64,000 nt of DNA, taken from contig CABHOK010000002.1 in NCBI GenBank assembly GCA_902168205.1, positions 620,001-684,000 on the forward strand, read 5' to 3'. The position numbers were made by a program, and so were the translations under genes. The first letter of the stretch is position 1, and each line of letters opens with the position of its first letter. Source of the stretch: an uncultured Chitinophaga sp. (GTDB lineage: Bacteria; Bacteroidota; Bacteroidia; Cytophagales; Cyclobacteriaceae). The notes under the pieces are model-generated. The model did no database searches, was not told where the DNA came from, and saw nothing but the letters and a program-made list of their open reading frames with translations. Of the stretch, positions 45,961-55,355 are shown one piece after another.

Positions 45961-47523
45961 ATGAAAAGCTTAAAACTATATATACTTCTGATACTGTTCG
46001 TATCCATTACTTTCAGTTGCAGCGAAGATCTGCTGGATATTGACAACCCGAATACACCAACCGTTGAACAAGGCTGGAAAACGGAGAAGGATGCCGAGAT
46101 GGGTATCAATGCCGTATACAACATGTTCTATAAACCTTCTACCTGGACACGCTGGATATACTTCCGGTATGATCTCGCTTCCGATGAAGGTCACAGTACA
46201 AGTCCATGGGTAGAGCTTGCCGATTGGACACGCTTCCGCTATAACAACTATAATTTCTGGGATGGTAACAACTGGCACTGGCGCGATTTCTACAAAGCTA
46301 TATTTCGTGCGAATCAGGTGCTGGCGTATGTACCCGAAATAGAGTTTGCCAACGAAGCGAACAAAGACAGAATACTGGCGCAGGCAAGATTTATCCGTGC
46401 CCTGTATTATTACCAGATCGCTCTACTGTGGGAGAATGCACCGATTGTACTCGAACCATCCAAACCACAGGACGAACCGCTTCAACGCACCGAAGCTGAA
46501 ATATGGGCGCAGGTAGAAGAAGATCTCAACTGGGCTAAAGATAAATTACCGGATCAGTGGGACGATGCCAATGTAGGTCGCGCTACCAAAGGTGCTGCCA
46601 AAGCGTTGCTTGCACGCGCACTGATGCAGCAAGGTAAACTGCCACAGGCAAAGACAGAATTGGACTGGCTCGTTACCGGAGATGGTAAAGGATATTATGG
46701 TCTTGTAGATAATTACCGCGATAACTTTACACACACCAACGAGAACAATAAAGAATCTGTTTTCGAAATTCAGTTCAGTGATGTGAACAAAGGTGGTGAT
46801 GGCGATGATCTGACGGCTTCGATGGGCTTTCAGCGCACACAGTTTTTCGCGCCTGGTGGTATAGGCTGGCAGGATGGTAAAGCACGTGCCTGGCTTATCG
46901 ATGAGTATAAGAAAGAGTTGACAAAAGATGGTGAGTACGATTCACGCTTGCTCTACAACATCTTTTACAAGCAGGCCTATAAAGATTTCCCGGATGCAGC
47001 TAACAACGATACACTGGTATATAACAGACCGTGGAATAACAATGCGTGGGGTAATGAAACGTTTATCAAGAAATACTCAACGTACTACTATCGCGATCGT
47101 GAAGATTACCACGCACCGAACAACTTCCGCTTCATTCGCTATGCCGATGTATTGCTGATGTATGCCGAGTGTCTCAACGCAGCGGGACAAACTGCTGAAG
47201 CTTATACGTATGTGAACATGGTGCGTGAACGGCCAAGCACAAATCTTGAAAAGCTGGAAGTTGCTCATCCGGAGATCGGTATGGATCAGGCTCTCTTCGC
47301 GAAGCGTTTGCAAATGGAACGTTCACTTGAGCTTTGCTTCGAAGCAGTTCGTTGGGGAGACCTGAAACGTTGGGGTTTGCTGACATCACAAGCTGGTATA
47401 GATGAATTGAAAACACGCGATATAGACTTTAATAACTTTGTATTGCAACGCAATCATCGTTTACCACTTCCTCAGATCGAAGTTGATAACAACACGAACC
47501 TTATTCAAAATACTCCTTACTAA
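45961..47523 (+). CDS. SusD/RagB-type surface glycan-binding lipoprotein
   Basis: A 520-residue lipoprotein. The leader MKSLKLYILLILFVSITFSC places Cys20 for lipidation; ITFSCSEDLLDIDNPNTPTVEQ follows. TPR-like helices and the family's C-terminal block (NNFRFIRYADVLLMYAECLNAAGQTAEAYTYVNMVRERP ... LQMERSLELCFEAVRWGDLKRWG) are clear. It forms a lid on SusC and binds the incoming glycan. It is followed at once by a perfect hairpin (47544-47567), which should reduce transcription into the enzyme genes. Confidence 0.97.
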   Translation: MKSLKLYILLILFVSITFSCSEDLLDIDNPNTPTVEQGWKTEKDAEMGINAVYNMFYKPSTWTRWIYFRYDLASDEGHSTSPWVELADWTRFRYNNYNFWDGNNWHWRDFYKAIFRANQVLAYVPEIEFANEANKDRILAQARFIRALYYYQIALLWENAPIVLEPSKPQDEPLQRTEAEIWAQVEEDLNWAKDKLPDQWDDANVGRATKGAAKALLARALMQQGKLPQAKTELDWLVTGDGKGYYGLVDNYRDNFTHTNENNKESVFEIQFSDVNKGGDGDDLTASMGFQRTQFFAPGGIGWQDGKARAWLIDEYKKELTKDGEYDSRLLYNIFYKQAYKDFPDAANNDTLVYNRPWNNNAWGNETFIKKYSTYYYRDREDYHAPNNFRFIRYADVLLMYAECLNAAGQTAEAYTYVNMVRERPSTNLEKLEVAHPEIGMDQALFAKRLQMERSLELCFEAVRWGDLKRWGLLTSQAGIDELKTRDIDFNNFVLQRNHRLPLPQIEVDNNTNLIQNTPY

Positions 47524-47543
47524 GTAAAGGACCCCTTGTGACG

Positions 47544-47573
47544 GGAAGCACTATAACTAGTGCTTCCTTCTTT
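47544..47573 (+). terminator. perfect hairpin after susD
   Basis: GGAAGCACTA (47544-47553) pairs with TAGTGCTTCC (47558-47567) around TAAC, followed by TTCTTT. The T run is interrupted by one C, so read-through is expected; it fits the stoichiometry of transporter over enzymes in such loci. Confidence 0.75.
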
Positions 47574-47600
47574 AATCAGTTATTTTTTAATGATACGCGT

Positions 47601-49340
47601 GTGATCGGATATCATAGCCTTGCTATTTTATTTTTTCTGAACAGCATAGCATCCGGGTATATAGATTCGGATGTTGCCATGCAGCAGGACAGGAAGCCCG
47701 TCGATGGAATCCGCATTGCCTGGGATTTTAGTACCCGGAAGCAGCTGTCTCCTTTGGAGGCAAACTATGCCGGGTATGCCCGCATGATCAGGTTGCACAA
47801 TGGAAAATTGTTTTGCGTGTACGAAAGCGATGGATCAGTATACGCTATAAAAAGTGATGAACGCAGGCAACAATGGAGTGCCCCGGTATTGATCGCAGCG
47901 AAGCAGAATGATATAGCGCGTGCGGTGCCGGAAGTATTGCAACTGCATGATCAAAGTATACTGGTGTCCTATAATCTTCGTCCACGAGGTAACAATACAG
48001 ATTCCACCAAACGATTTGCCATTGAAATGAAACGAACCAATGATGATGGTATACATTGGACGGATGCTGTGGAGGTATACCGCGCAGGACACGAATTTAA
48101 GAATGGATGCTGGGAGCCTGCACAGATACAACTGCCATCAGGAGAGATACAATTGTATGTCGCCAACGAAGGCCCCTATACAAAATCAAATGAGCAGGAG
48201 ATAACACTCTTTCGCTCTATGGACAATGGTGCAACGTGGACAAAAGGAGAACAGGTGAGTTTCAGAAGTGGCTACCGTGATGGTATGCCTGTGCCGGTAC
48301 TGCTGCAAAACAAACGCGAAGTAATTTTTGCCATTGAAGATAACGGTATTGATGGTAAGGAGTTCAAACCCGCTATCATTCGCTCATCCAGTAAATGGAA
48401 GAATGCGCCCGTACTGGCCGCAAGTCCTGATCGTGAATATGCGATGGACAATGATGCACAAATACCCGCCAACAAGTATGCAGGTGCTCCCTATATCCGC
48501 CAGTTGCCATCCGGAGAAATTATACTCTCATACCAAAGCAACGAGTATAGAAAAGATTTTCAGTGGGACAGGAGCGATATGGTGGTAGCGATAGGCTCAC
48601 CGGAAGGACGAAACTTTAATCGCAAGAGTATACCGTTTTATACTGCTGATTCAACCCAAACTACACTCTGGAATTCACTGTGCGTGGAAAACGATAGCAC
48701 TGTGATTGCGCTTGGCTCTACCAATATTTATGGTAAAACAGCGGTATGGATGATAAAAGGATATATACTTCACGGAATTAAATCGCATCAAACCACGCTA
48801 ACACCGGATGGTGAAAGTAAAGAGCCACTGTGGCGAACTGAAGCTCCTGTATTTATAGGCGGCTACGGGCCAACACAAGCGAAAATTCGAACAGGTTGGA
48901 ATATGGATAAACTATTCTTCGCTGTTCAAGTAAAAGACAAGGATATAGTCACCGCTCCAAATGATCTGCAGAAAGGTGATGGTGTGCGTTTGTTACTGGA
49001 TGTTGGTAATCTTTCAGCAGTAAAGAGTGGTGAGGGCGTTTACGTCATGCTTGTTACTTCGGCAGGCAAAGCATTTTTCCAACAGCGCGCGAATGATCAA
49101 TGGACAACATGGAGTCCAAACGGTATCGCTGTAAAATCAAAAAAGCTCGCTGACGGATATCAAGTTGAAGTAAGTATACCGTGGAGGACACTATCAGCTT
49201 CTCCTCTGAAAAATAAACGCATAGGCTTTCATGCCGAAGTGAACGAAAGCAGTAACGGCATGCATCGCTATACTGAACCTCTTTCCGGAAATGTTACGGA
49301 GCAACCCTTTACATGGTTGCCATTAGTATTAACCGATTAG
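47601..49340 (+). CDS. sialidase-fold (BNR) protein with CBM9-like C-terminal domain
   Basis: A 579-residue exported protein if started at GTG 47601. A frame open to 47538 would put the start inside the preceding hairpin. Asp-box motifs are seen (TNDDGIHW, SMDNGATW), and the beta-propeller spans about 60-375. The C-terminal 190 residues (LWRTEAPVFIGGYGPTQAKIRTGWNMDKLFFAVQVKDKDI ... YQVEVSIPWRTLSASPLKNKRIGFHAEVNE) are a CBM9-like carbohydrate-binding domain. The fold is shared by sialidases (GH33) and exo-arabinanases (GH93); which activity applies is unresolved. It is the first enzyme gene after susD. Confidence 0.8.
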   Translation: MIGYHSLAILFFLNSIASGYIDSDVAMQQDRKPVDGIRIAWDFSTRKQLSPLEANYAGYARMIRLHNGKLFCVYESDGSVYAIKSDERRQQWSAPVLIAAKQNDIARAVPEVLQLHDQSILVSYNLRPRGNNTDSTKRFAIEMKRTNDDGIHWTDAVEVYRAGHEFKNGCWEPAQIQLPSGEIQLYVANEGPYTKSNEQEITLFRSMDNGATWTKGEQVSFRSGYRDGMPVPVLLQNKREVIFAIEDNGIDGKEFKPAIIRSSSKWKNAPVLAASPDREYAMDNDAQIPANKYAGAPYIRQLPSGEIILSYQSNEYRKDFQWDRSDMVVAIGSPEGRNFNRKSIPFYTADSTQTTLWNSLCVENDSTVIALGSTNIYGKTAVWMIKGYILHGIKSHQTTLTPDGESKEPLWRTEAPVFIGGYGPTQAKIRTGWNMDKLFFAVQVKDKDIVTAPNDLQKGDGVRLLLDVGNLSAVKSGEGVYVMLVTSAGKAFFQQRANDQWTTWSPNGIAVKSKKLADGYQVEVSIPWRTLSASPLKNKRIGFHAEVNESSNGMHRYTEPLSGNVTEQPFTWLPLVLTD

Positions 49341-49346
49341 CAGCAA

Positions 49347-51089
49347 ATGAAAATGAAGAACATACGATATATAGCTTTTGTAGTATGGATGACCGGCATA
49401 GGGATAGGCAAGGATCTTCATGCACAGACATTCTCGAACCCGATCAGCGAGATGGCCGATCCGCACATTACATACTATAACAACACCTATTACCTCACCG
49501 GTACAACCGGCAATAACATTACACTTCGAAAGGCAGCTGCATTGAACGCACTTAAATATGCTCCGGGTATTGTGGTGTTTACAGCTCCTTCAGGTGGACC
49601 TTGCTGCAACTTCTGGGCTCCCGAGCTTCATCGAATCAACAATGCATGGTATATATACTATACCGCAGGCACAAGCAGTGATTTGAGTGGACAGCGTACC
49701 TGGGTGATCGAGAATACAGCGAATGATCCAACCACCGGCACATGGACAAACCGCGGCCAGATTTACCATCCGACTGAAAATTTCTGGGCAATAGATGGAT
49801 CTATACTTTCCTTGGGTAACAAGAATTACTTTTTATGGTCGGGCTATAGCAGTGGCTCGAATACCGTGCAACGTATTTATATAGCCGAGATGTCCAATCC
49901 GTGGACGTTGACTGGTCCGAGAGTTTTGTTGTCGAGTCCTGAATATAGTTGGGAACGAGACGGAGAAGTAAATGAAGGACCAATCATCCTAAAGAAGAAC
50001 GGGAAAATATTCCTGGTATACTCCGCCAGCGGCTGTTGGACCCCAGACTATGCTTTGGGAATGCTGACGATGAGCGAAAGTGCTGATCCGTTGGTAGCCG
50101 CATCATGGACAAAATCACAGCAACCCATTTTTGTTTCGAACAGCGCAGCGAATGTATATGGTCCCGGGCATAACGGTTTCTTTACCTCGCCCGATGGAAC
50201 TGAACTTTGGAATGTATACCATGCCACAACGGTAGCGGCAGGCGCATGCGACCACACACGTACCACCCGTGCACAAAAAGTAGAGTGGAAAGCTGATGGC
50301 ACTCCGGATTTTGGTATACCAGTAGCAGCAGGGGATACACTCGTTGCTCCGGCCGGGGAGGTAGCATTGCCAGCATCCACTACGTTGCAGAATGGAGTCT
50401 ATAAACTTACTGCGCGCCATAGTGGTAAAGCGCTCGCGTTGAAAGGATGTTCACCCGCATTAGGTGCCGATGTTATTCAGAATAGTTGGCAAGGCACAGC
50501 GTGTCAGCGCTGGAATATACAGTTTACAGGTGATGGCTATTTCGTGCTGACCGCTGCTCGCGGGGGACTCGCGCTGGATGTTGCCGGATGTTCAAATGAT
50601 AATTACGCGAATGTACAAACGTGGGCCCCGAATGGCGCACCGTGCCAGCAATGGAAAATTGAAGATGCAGGCAACGGGTATTATCGTTTACTCGCACGCA
50701 ATAGTAACAAGGCACTTACAGTTATACTTAATTCTGGTGATGAAGGCGCTGACGTAGTTCAACAGGATTGGACAGGTGCCGAAGGACAACAATGGCAGAT
50801 TGAAGTTTCGGAAGAAGTAATCACGGGCAATGAGTCCGGTATAGCTAAACAGTTCACTGTATTTCCCAATCCTGCTAAAGAGAACATCACGATAGCAAGT
50901 ACTTCCTCAGCTTCGATAAAACAGGTTGTGCTAACGGATATATATGCAAGACCTGTTCGCGATGTAAACGCTGTTCAGCGAGGTGACCAGTGGACGCTAT
51001 ATACAGGTAACATGGCATCAGGGCTTTACCTGTTACGCGTGCAGCACGATCAGAAAGAGACAATTGTAAAAGTCGTACTAGAAAAATGA
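49347..51089 (+). CDS. GH43-type enzyme with ricin-like domain and T9SS tail
   Basis: A 580-residue secreted enzyme, the only one here with a type IX secretion domain. The catalytic five-blade propeller (about 27-335) has GH43 residues Asp38 (MADPHIT), Asp150 (WAIDGS) and Glu210 (VNEGP). A ricin-type beta-trefoil follows (about 344-490) with three Gln-x-Trp repeats (QRWNIQ, QQWKIE, QQWQIE). The C-terminal 80 residues (FTVFPNPAKENITI ... GLYLLRVQHDQKETIVKVVLEK) form the T9SS sorting domain. It should be surface-exposed and start attack on the polymer. The next gene overlaps it by 4 bp. Confidence 0.9.
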   Translation: MKMKNIRYIAFVVWMTGIGIGKDLHAQTFSNPISEMADPHITYYNNTYYLTGTTGNNITLRKAAALNALKYAPGIVVFTAPSGGPCCNFWAPELHRINNAWYIYYTAGTSSDLSGQRTWVIENTANDPTTGTWTNRGQIYHPTENFWAIDGSILSLGNKNYFLWSGYSSGSNTVQRIYIAEMSNPWTLTGPRVLLSSPEYSWERDGEVNEGPIILKKNGKIFLVYSASGCWTPDYALGMLTMSESADPLVAASWTKSQQPIFVSNSAANVYGPGHNGFFTSPDGTELWNVYHATTVAAGACDHTRTTRAQKVEWKADGTPDFGIPVAAGDTLVAPAGEVALPASTTLQNGVYKLTARHSGKALALKGCSPALGADVIQNSWQGTACQRWNIQFTGDGYFVLTAARGGLALDVAGCSNDNYANVQTWAPNGAPCQQWKIEDAGNGYYRLLARNSNKALTVILNSGDEGADVVQQDWTGAEGQQWQIEVSEEVITGNESGIAKQFTVFPNPAKENITIASTSSASIKQVVLTDIYARPVRDVNAVQRGDQWTLYTGNMASGLYLLRVQHDQKETIVKVVLEK

Positions 51090-52087
51090 AGTATCTGAGT
51101 ATATATATAGCGATGCTGATTAGTTGGGCAGCACACGCACAAGAAACGTTCATCAATCCAATATTGCCTTCAGGGGCCGATCCGTGGGTAACCTGGAAAG
51201 ATGGTTATTACTATTATACCAATACCGTTGGCAATCGAATCATTCTCTATAAAACCGAGAAGCTTCACGAGTTAAAGAACGTAACACCTAAAACGGTTTG
51301 GACGCCACCTGCAACGGGTCCGAATTCAAAAGCGATCTGGGCGCCCGAATTGCATTACCTCGATGGCAAATGGTATCTATACTATACCGCCACAGATGTA
51401 AACAATGATGGTGATGCCTCCCGGTATATATTCGTGCTTGAGAATACAGCAGCCGATCCGTTGCAAGGCACCTGGACCGATAAGGGTCAGGTAAATATGA
51501 AACATTCTGGTCTGGATGGTTCTGTGTTTGAGCATAAAGGCAAGCACTACTTTGTATATTCTGCATATATAGGCCCGCAAAGTGTACTGGTAATTTCCCT
51601 GATGAAGAACCCATGGACATTGGCGGATATGCAAGTCGTAATTGCCAGTCCGGATAAAGTATGGGAAAAATTTGGCGGAAGAGAAATCCTGGAAGGTCCG
51701 CAGTTCCTTATGAACAATACCGGCAAAGTATTTATTATATACTCGGCCAGTGCGTGCTGGGCAGATGAGTATTCGCTGGGTATGCTTACGGCAAATGACA
51801 AAGCTGATTTGCTGAATCCCGCATCGTGGATAAAATCAGTTGAGCCGGTGTTCAAACAATCTGCCGTTCATCATGTATATGCGCCCGGTCATAATTCATT
51901 CTTCACCTCACCGGATGGAAAAGAGCATTGGATTTTGTATCATGCCAATACAGGTGCCGGTCAGGGATGCGATCATCGCAGATCACCGCGCATGCAGCCA
52001 TTTCATTGGAAGAAAGATGGGACACCTGATTTCGGTGAGCCTGTACGTGCTGACTCCGTGCTGCGTGCACCTTCTACGGTCAAGTAA
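51086..52087 (+). CDS. GH43-type glycosidase (paralogue 2)
   Basis: A 333-residue exported enzyme (leader MKYLSIYIAMLISWAAHA). GH43 catalytic residues are Asp32 (GADPW), Asp144 (GLDGS) and Glu203 (ILEGP). Its start overlaps the preceding gene by 4 bp (ATGA). It closely resembles the 53268 product (shared GADPW, DGYYYYT, GNRI, IWAPE, GKWY, YSAS.CW, APGHNSFF and a CDHRRSPR-like His/Cys/Arg segment), so the two arose by duplication. No binding module is attached. It is probably a periplasmic exo-enzyme that trims oligosaccharides taken up by SusC. Alpha-L-arabinofuranosidase and beta-galactofuranosidase are both reasonable. Confidence 0.9.
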   Translation: MKYLSIYIAMLISWAAHAQETFINPILPSGADPWVTWKDGYYYYTNTVGNRIILYKTEKLHELKNVTPKTVWTPPATGPNSKAIWAPELHYLDGKWYLYYTATDVNNDGDASRYIFVLENTAADPLQGTWTDKGQVNMKHSGLDGSVFEHKGKHYFVYSAYIGPQSVLVISLMKNPWTLADMQVVIASPDKVWEKFGGREILEGPQFLMNNTGKVFIIYSASACWADEYSLGMLTANDKADLLNPASWIKSVEPVFKQSAVHHVYAPGHNSFFTSPDGKEHWILYHANTGAGQGCDHRRSPRMQPFHWKKDGTPDFGEPVRADSVLRAPSTVK

Positions 52088-52097
52088 CTAAACAACC

Positions 52098-53252
52098 ATG
52101 GTCATGAAGCATATAGTTTTTCTTTTTGCGTTGCTAATCGTATCACGGTATGCCTATGCGCAGAGCCCGGCCAAATTCAATGGATTGGACTCTAACCTTG
52201 GAAATTTATACCGCTTGTCGGATGCAAAGACACGCTCCATCAGCCCCGAGAATTTTACAGGCGAACCCGGTAAAGGCGGGATGGCCACACCCGATAAAGG
52301 AAATGCCGGTCGCGAGGCACGCGAGTTAGGACAAGGATGGAAGGTAAATCCGTTCATCATCATTGAACCCGGTCAGACATTTACACTCGCAGAGATAACA
52401 GGTTCCGGAGCGATCCAACACATCTGGATGACACCTACCGGTAACTGGCGTTATTCTATACTTCGTTTTTATTGGGACGATGAAAAGGAACCTTCTGTTG
52501 AAGTTCCGGTAGGAGATTTCTTCGGCATGGGCTGGGGCGAATTTGCTCCGCTCAATTCACTTGCAGTAACGGTTAACCCTGGCAGTGCTTTCAATTGCTA
52601 TTGGACAATGCCCTTCCGTAAGAAATGCAGAATTACCATGGAAAATATAGCAACTGAGAAAATGCGTCTGTATTACCAGGTAGACTATACATTGACCGAT
52701 GTTCCGGGTGATGCTGCTTACTTCCATGCACAGTTCCGAAGAAGCAATCCCACCAAAGGTTCTTTATATACATTGATCGATGATATAAAAGGCAAAGGAC
52801 ATTATGTAGGTACCTATATAGCATGGGGTGTAAACAACAACGGCTGGTGGGGCGAAGGTGAGATCAAATTCTATATGGATGGTGACTCCAAATTTCCAAC
52901 CATCAACGGTACCGGAACGGAAGATTACTTCTGCGGCTCCTATAATTTCGAGAATAAGAAGACACATCAATACCAGGAGTTCTCCACTGCGTACGCAGGG
53001 TTGCATCAGGTAATTCGTCCGGATGGAGTATATACATCACAGCAACGTTTTGGCATGTATCGCTGGCACATAGCAGACCCAATCCGCTTCGACAAAGAAC
53101 TAAAAATTACCATCCAGGATTTAGGATGGCGCAGCGAAGGACGTTACCTGCCCCAGCAGTCTGACATCAGCTCGGTAGTATACTGGTATCAGGCCGAGCC
53201 GCACGCATCTTTCCCGAAACTCCCTGTTAAAAATGATCTTGAAGTAAACTAA
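52098..53252 (+). CDS. GH172 (DUF2961) furanosidase-like enzyme
   Basis: A 384-residue exported protein (leader MVMKHIVFLFALLIVSRYAYA; a second ATG lies two codons in). It has the DUF2961 pattern: GNLYRLSDAKTRSISPENFTGEPGKGG, AEITGSGAIQHIWMT, VPVGDFFGMGWG, GWWGEGEIKFYMDGD and TINGTGTEDYFCGSYNF. Candidate catalytic glutamates are Glu253/255 and Glu275. Characterised GH172 enzymes act on alpha-D-arabinofuranosides or on difructose dianhydride I. It is placed between two GH43 genes in the locus, so a furanose-containing polymer is likely. Oligomeric assembly is known for the family. Confidence 0.9.
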   Translation: MVMKHIVFLFALLIVSRYAYAQSPAKFNGLDSNLGNLYRLSDAKTRSISPENFTGEPGKGGMATPDKGNAGREARELGQGWKVNPFIIIEPGQTFTLAEITGSGAIQHIWMTPTGNWRYSILRFYWDDEKEPSVEVPVGDFFGMGWGEFAPLNSLAVTVNPGSAFNCYWTMPFRKKCRITMENIATEKMRLYYQVDYTLTDVPGDAAYFHAQFRRSNPTKGSLYTLIDDIKGKGHYVGTYIAWGVNNNGWWGEGEIKFYMDGDSKFPTINGTGTEDYFCGSYNFENKKTHQYQEFSTAYAGLHQVIRPDGVYTSQQRFGMYRWHIADPIRFDKELKITIQDLGWRSEGRYLPQQSDISSVVYWYQAEPHASFPKLPVKNDLEVN

Positions 53253-53267
53253 TCGTAATAAGTAAGA

Positions 53268-54302
53268 ATGAAAAGAGTATATATAGCCCTTTGTTTGTTC
53301 ATTGCGAGTATCTCCGCGTTTTCGCAGGCAACGTTTACCAATCCATTGTTACCATCTGGTGCTGACCCGTGGAGTATATATAAAGATGGTTACTATTATT
53401 ATACCCATACACTTGGCAATCGCATCGACATCTGGAAGACAAAGAACCTGGCCGATCTGAAAACAGCCGAACGTAAAACCATCTGGATACCTCCGTCCAA
53501 TACAAAATATTCCAAAGAGATCTGGGCGCCTGAAATTCATTTTCTGCAAGGCAAGTGGTATGTATACTTTGCGGCCGATGATGGCAAGAATGATAACCAC
53601 AGACTATATGTATTAGAGAACGCCTCAGCTGATCCATTTGCAGATACATGGGTATTCAAAGGAAAAATTTCTGATCCTTCTGATAAGTGGGCGATAGATG
53701 GTTCCGTATTCGAATTCAAAAAACAACTATATATGGTTTGGTCAGGATGGGGAGGCGATACCAACGGCCGGCAGGATATATACATAGCCAAGCTGAAAAA
53801 TCCCTGGACGATCGAGGGTAACCGTGTAAAGATTTCGCATCCCGAACATGAATGGGAGCGTCATGGTGATCTCAATGACCCGGGCAATCCACCGCATGTA
53901 GACGTCAATGAAGGTCCGCAGGTGCTGGTATATAAAGATAAAGTGCATATTATATACTCGGCCAGCGGTTGCTGGACAGATTTCTATGCGCTGGGTATGT
54001 TAAGTACATCTGCCAAAAGCGATTTGATGGATGCATCGGCCTGGAAGAAATCGGCAAAGCCTGTATTTCAAAAGTCGGAAGCGAATAAAGTATTTGCTCC
54101 GGGACACAATTCATTCTTTAAATCACCTGATGGAAAAGAAGACTGGATACTATACCACGCCAATGCCGAACCAGGACAAGGTTGTGGTGGACATCGTTCG
54201 CCACGTGCACAGAAATTTACCTGGAATGCTGATGGAGCGCCATTGTTTGGGGAACCGGTGAAGGAGGGGGATGCTCTGGCGATACCGGCTGTTAAGAAGT
54301 AA
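53268..54302 (+). CDS. GH43-type glycosidase (paralogue 3)
   Basis: A 344-residue exported enzyme (leader MKRVYIALCLFIASISAFSQ). Catalytic residues are Asp33 (GADPW), Asp144 (WAIDGS) and Glu215 (VNEGP). A His/Pro-rich loop just before the acid Glu (LNDPGNPPHVDVNEGP) is absent from paralogue 2 and may shape the subsite. It shares the APGHNSFFKSPDGKEDWILYHAN segment with the 51086 product. It lies 16 bp after the GH172 gene. Periplasmic furanosidase activity is likely; the sugar specificity is not determined by eye. Confidence 0.9.
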   Translation: MKRVYIALCLFIASISAFSQATFTNPLLPSGADPWSIYKDGYYYYTHTLGNRIDIWKTKNLADLKTAERKTIWIPPSNTKYSKEIWAPEIHFLQGKWYVYFAADDGKNDNHRLYVLENASADPFADTWVFKGKISDPSDKWAIDGSVFEFKKQLYMVWSGWGGDTNGRQDIYIAKLKNPWTIEGNRVKISHPEHEWERHGDLNDPGNPPHVDVNEGPQVLVYKDKVHIIYSASGCWTDFYALGMLSTSAKSDLMDASAWKKSAKPVFQKSEANKVFAPGHNSFFKSPDGKEDWILYHANAEPGQGCGGHRSPRAQKFTWNADGAPLFGEPVKEGDALAIPAVKK

Positions 54303-54316
54303 GGAGTAAGAAATAA

Positions 54317-55351
54317 ATGATGCGGTATAGTATAGTGATTGTTGTGATGCTGGGGGTAATGATAAGGCTGTCGGCACAGGTGACTTTTACGAACCCGGTA
54401 TATACTTCTGATTTTGCTGATCCGACTATAATTCGCGGTCATGATGGTTGGTTTTATGCCTATGGGACGAACACAGAAATCAACAATATACTGTATCATA
54501 TACAGGTGGCGAAATCGCAAGACCTGGTTCATTGGGAAATTGCAGGGGATGTATTGCCGATAAAACCAACCTGGGCTGATAAAGACTTTTGGGCACCGCA
54601 TGTGCTGTATGATGCAGTGCGAAATCAATACTATTTATACTACTCAGGCGAATCGCCTGATGATAAGATTGGTAAGTGTATAGGCGTTGCTGTCTCAAAG
54701 AATCCTGCGGGGCCTTTTGTAGATATAGGTCAGCCGTTGGTTTGTGGTGAGGAGTTTATAAACATCGACCCGATGGCGTTTGATGATCCGGTTACGGGTA
54801 AGAAATATTTATACTGGGGCTCGGGTTTCAAGCCGATCAAGGTACAGGAACTCAATGATGATCGCGTATCATTCAAAGTGGGAACATCGCCTGTAGGTAT
54901 AGTGCCGCCCGGTAAAGATGTTGATTATAGCAGACTCATCGAAGGTGCATGGGTTCATCATCACGATGGATATTATTACTTATTATACTCCGGTGATAAT
55001 TGCTGTGGTGATAAAGCCAACTATGCGGTAATGGTGGCGCGATCGAAAAAAGCAACCGGTCCTTTTGAACGTTTGGGTGCGGTAAAGAAAGACAACAACA
55101 GTGCTATACTGGTAAAGAACGATGCATGGCTTGCACCCGGACATAACTCGGTTGTTACCGATGATGCCGGTCAGGACTGGATCATATACCATGCTATAGC
55201 ACGCGATGCCGCGTTGAAAGACAAAGGCAGAGTTATGCTGATCGATAAACTGCAGTATAGAAATGGCTGGCCCTTTATTAAGACAGGAACTCCCGGTATC
55301 AAACCTCAGCCGATTCCAACAATCAAGAAATTAATTAATAATCCTAAATAA
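54317..55351 (+). CDS. GH43-type glycosidase (more divergent, paralogue 4)
   Basis: A 344-residue exported enzyme (leader MMRYSIVIVVMLGVMIRLSAQ). GH43 residues are Asp35 (DFADPT), Asp151 (FINIDPM) and Glu209 (LIEGAW). It differs from the other three: it has DFADPTIIRG, WAPHVLYD and SGDNCCGDKANYAVMVARS, typical of the arabinanase-like branch that includes endo-1,5-arabinosidases. It therefore probably cuts another linkage than its neighbours. It lies 15 bp after paralogue 3 and 4 bp before the GH5-like gene. Confidence 0.9.
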   Translation: MMRYSIVIVVMLGVMIRLSAQVTFTNPVYTSDFADPTIIRGHDGWFYAYGTNTEINNILYHIQVAKSQDLVHWEIAGDVLPIKPTWADKDFWAPHVLYDAVRNQYYLYYSGESPDDKIGKCIGVAVSKNPAGPFVDIGQPLVCGEEFINIDPMAFDDPVTGKKYLYWGSGFKPIKVQELNDDRVSFKVGTSPVGIVPPGKDVDYSRLIEGAWVHHHDGYYYLLYSGDNCCGDKANYAVMVARSKKATGPFERLGAVKKDNNSAILVKNDAWLAPGHNSVVTDDAGQDWIIYHAIARDAALKDKGRVMLIDKLQYRNGWPFIKTGTPGIKPQPIPTIKKLINNPK

Positions 55352-55355
55352 ATCT

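Noticed and set aside
47538-47600. Upstream start of the BNR/CBM9 gene
   Set aside because: It falls inside the perfect hairpin after susD; GTG 47601 is followed directly by a hydrophobic leader.
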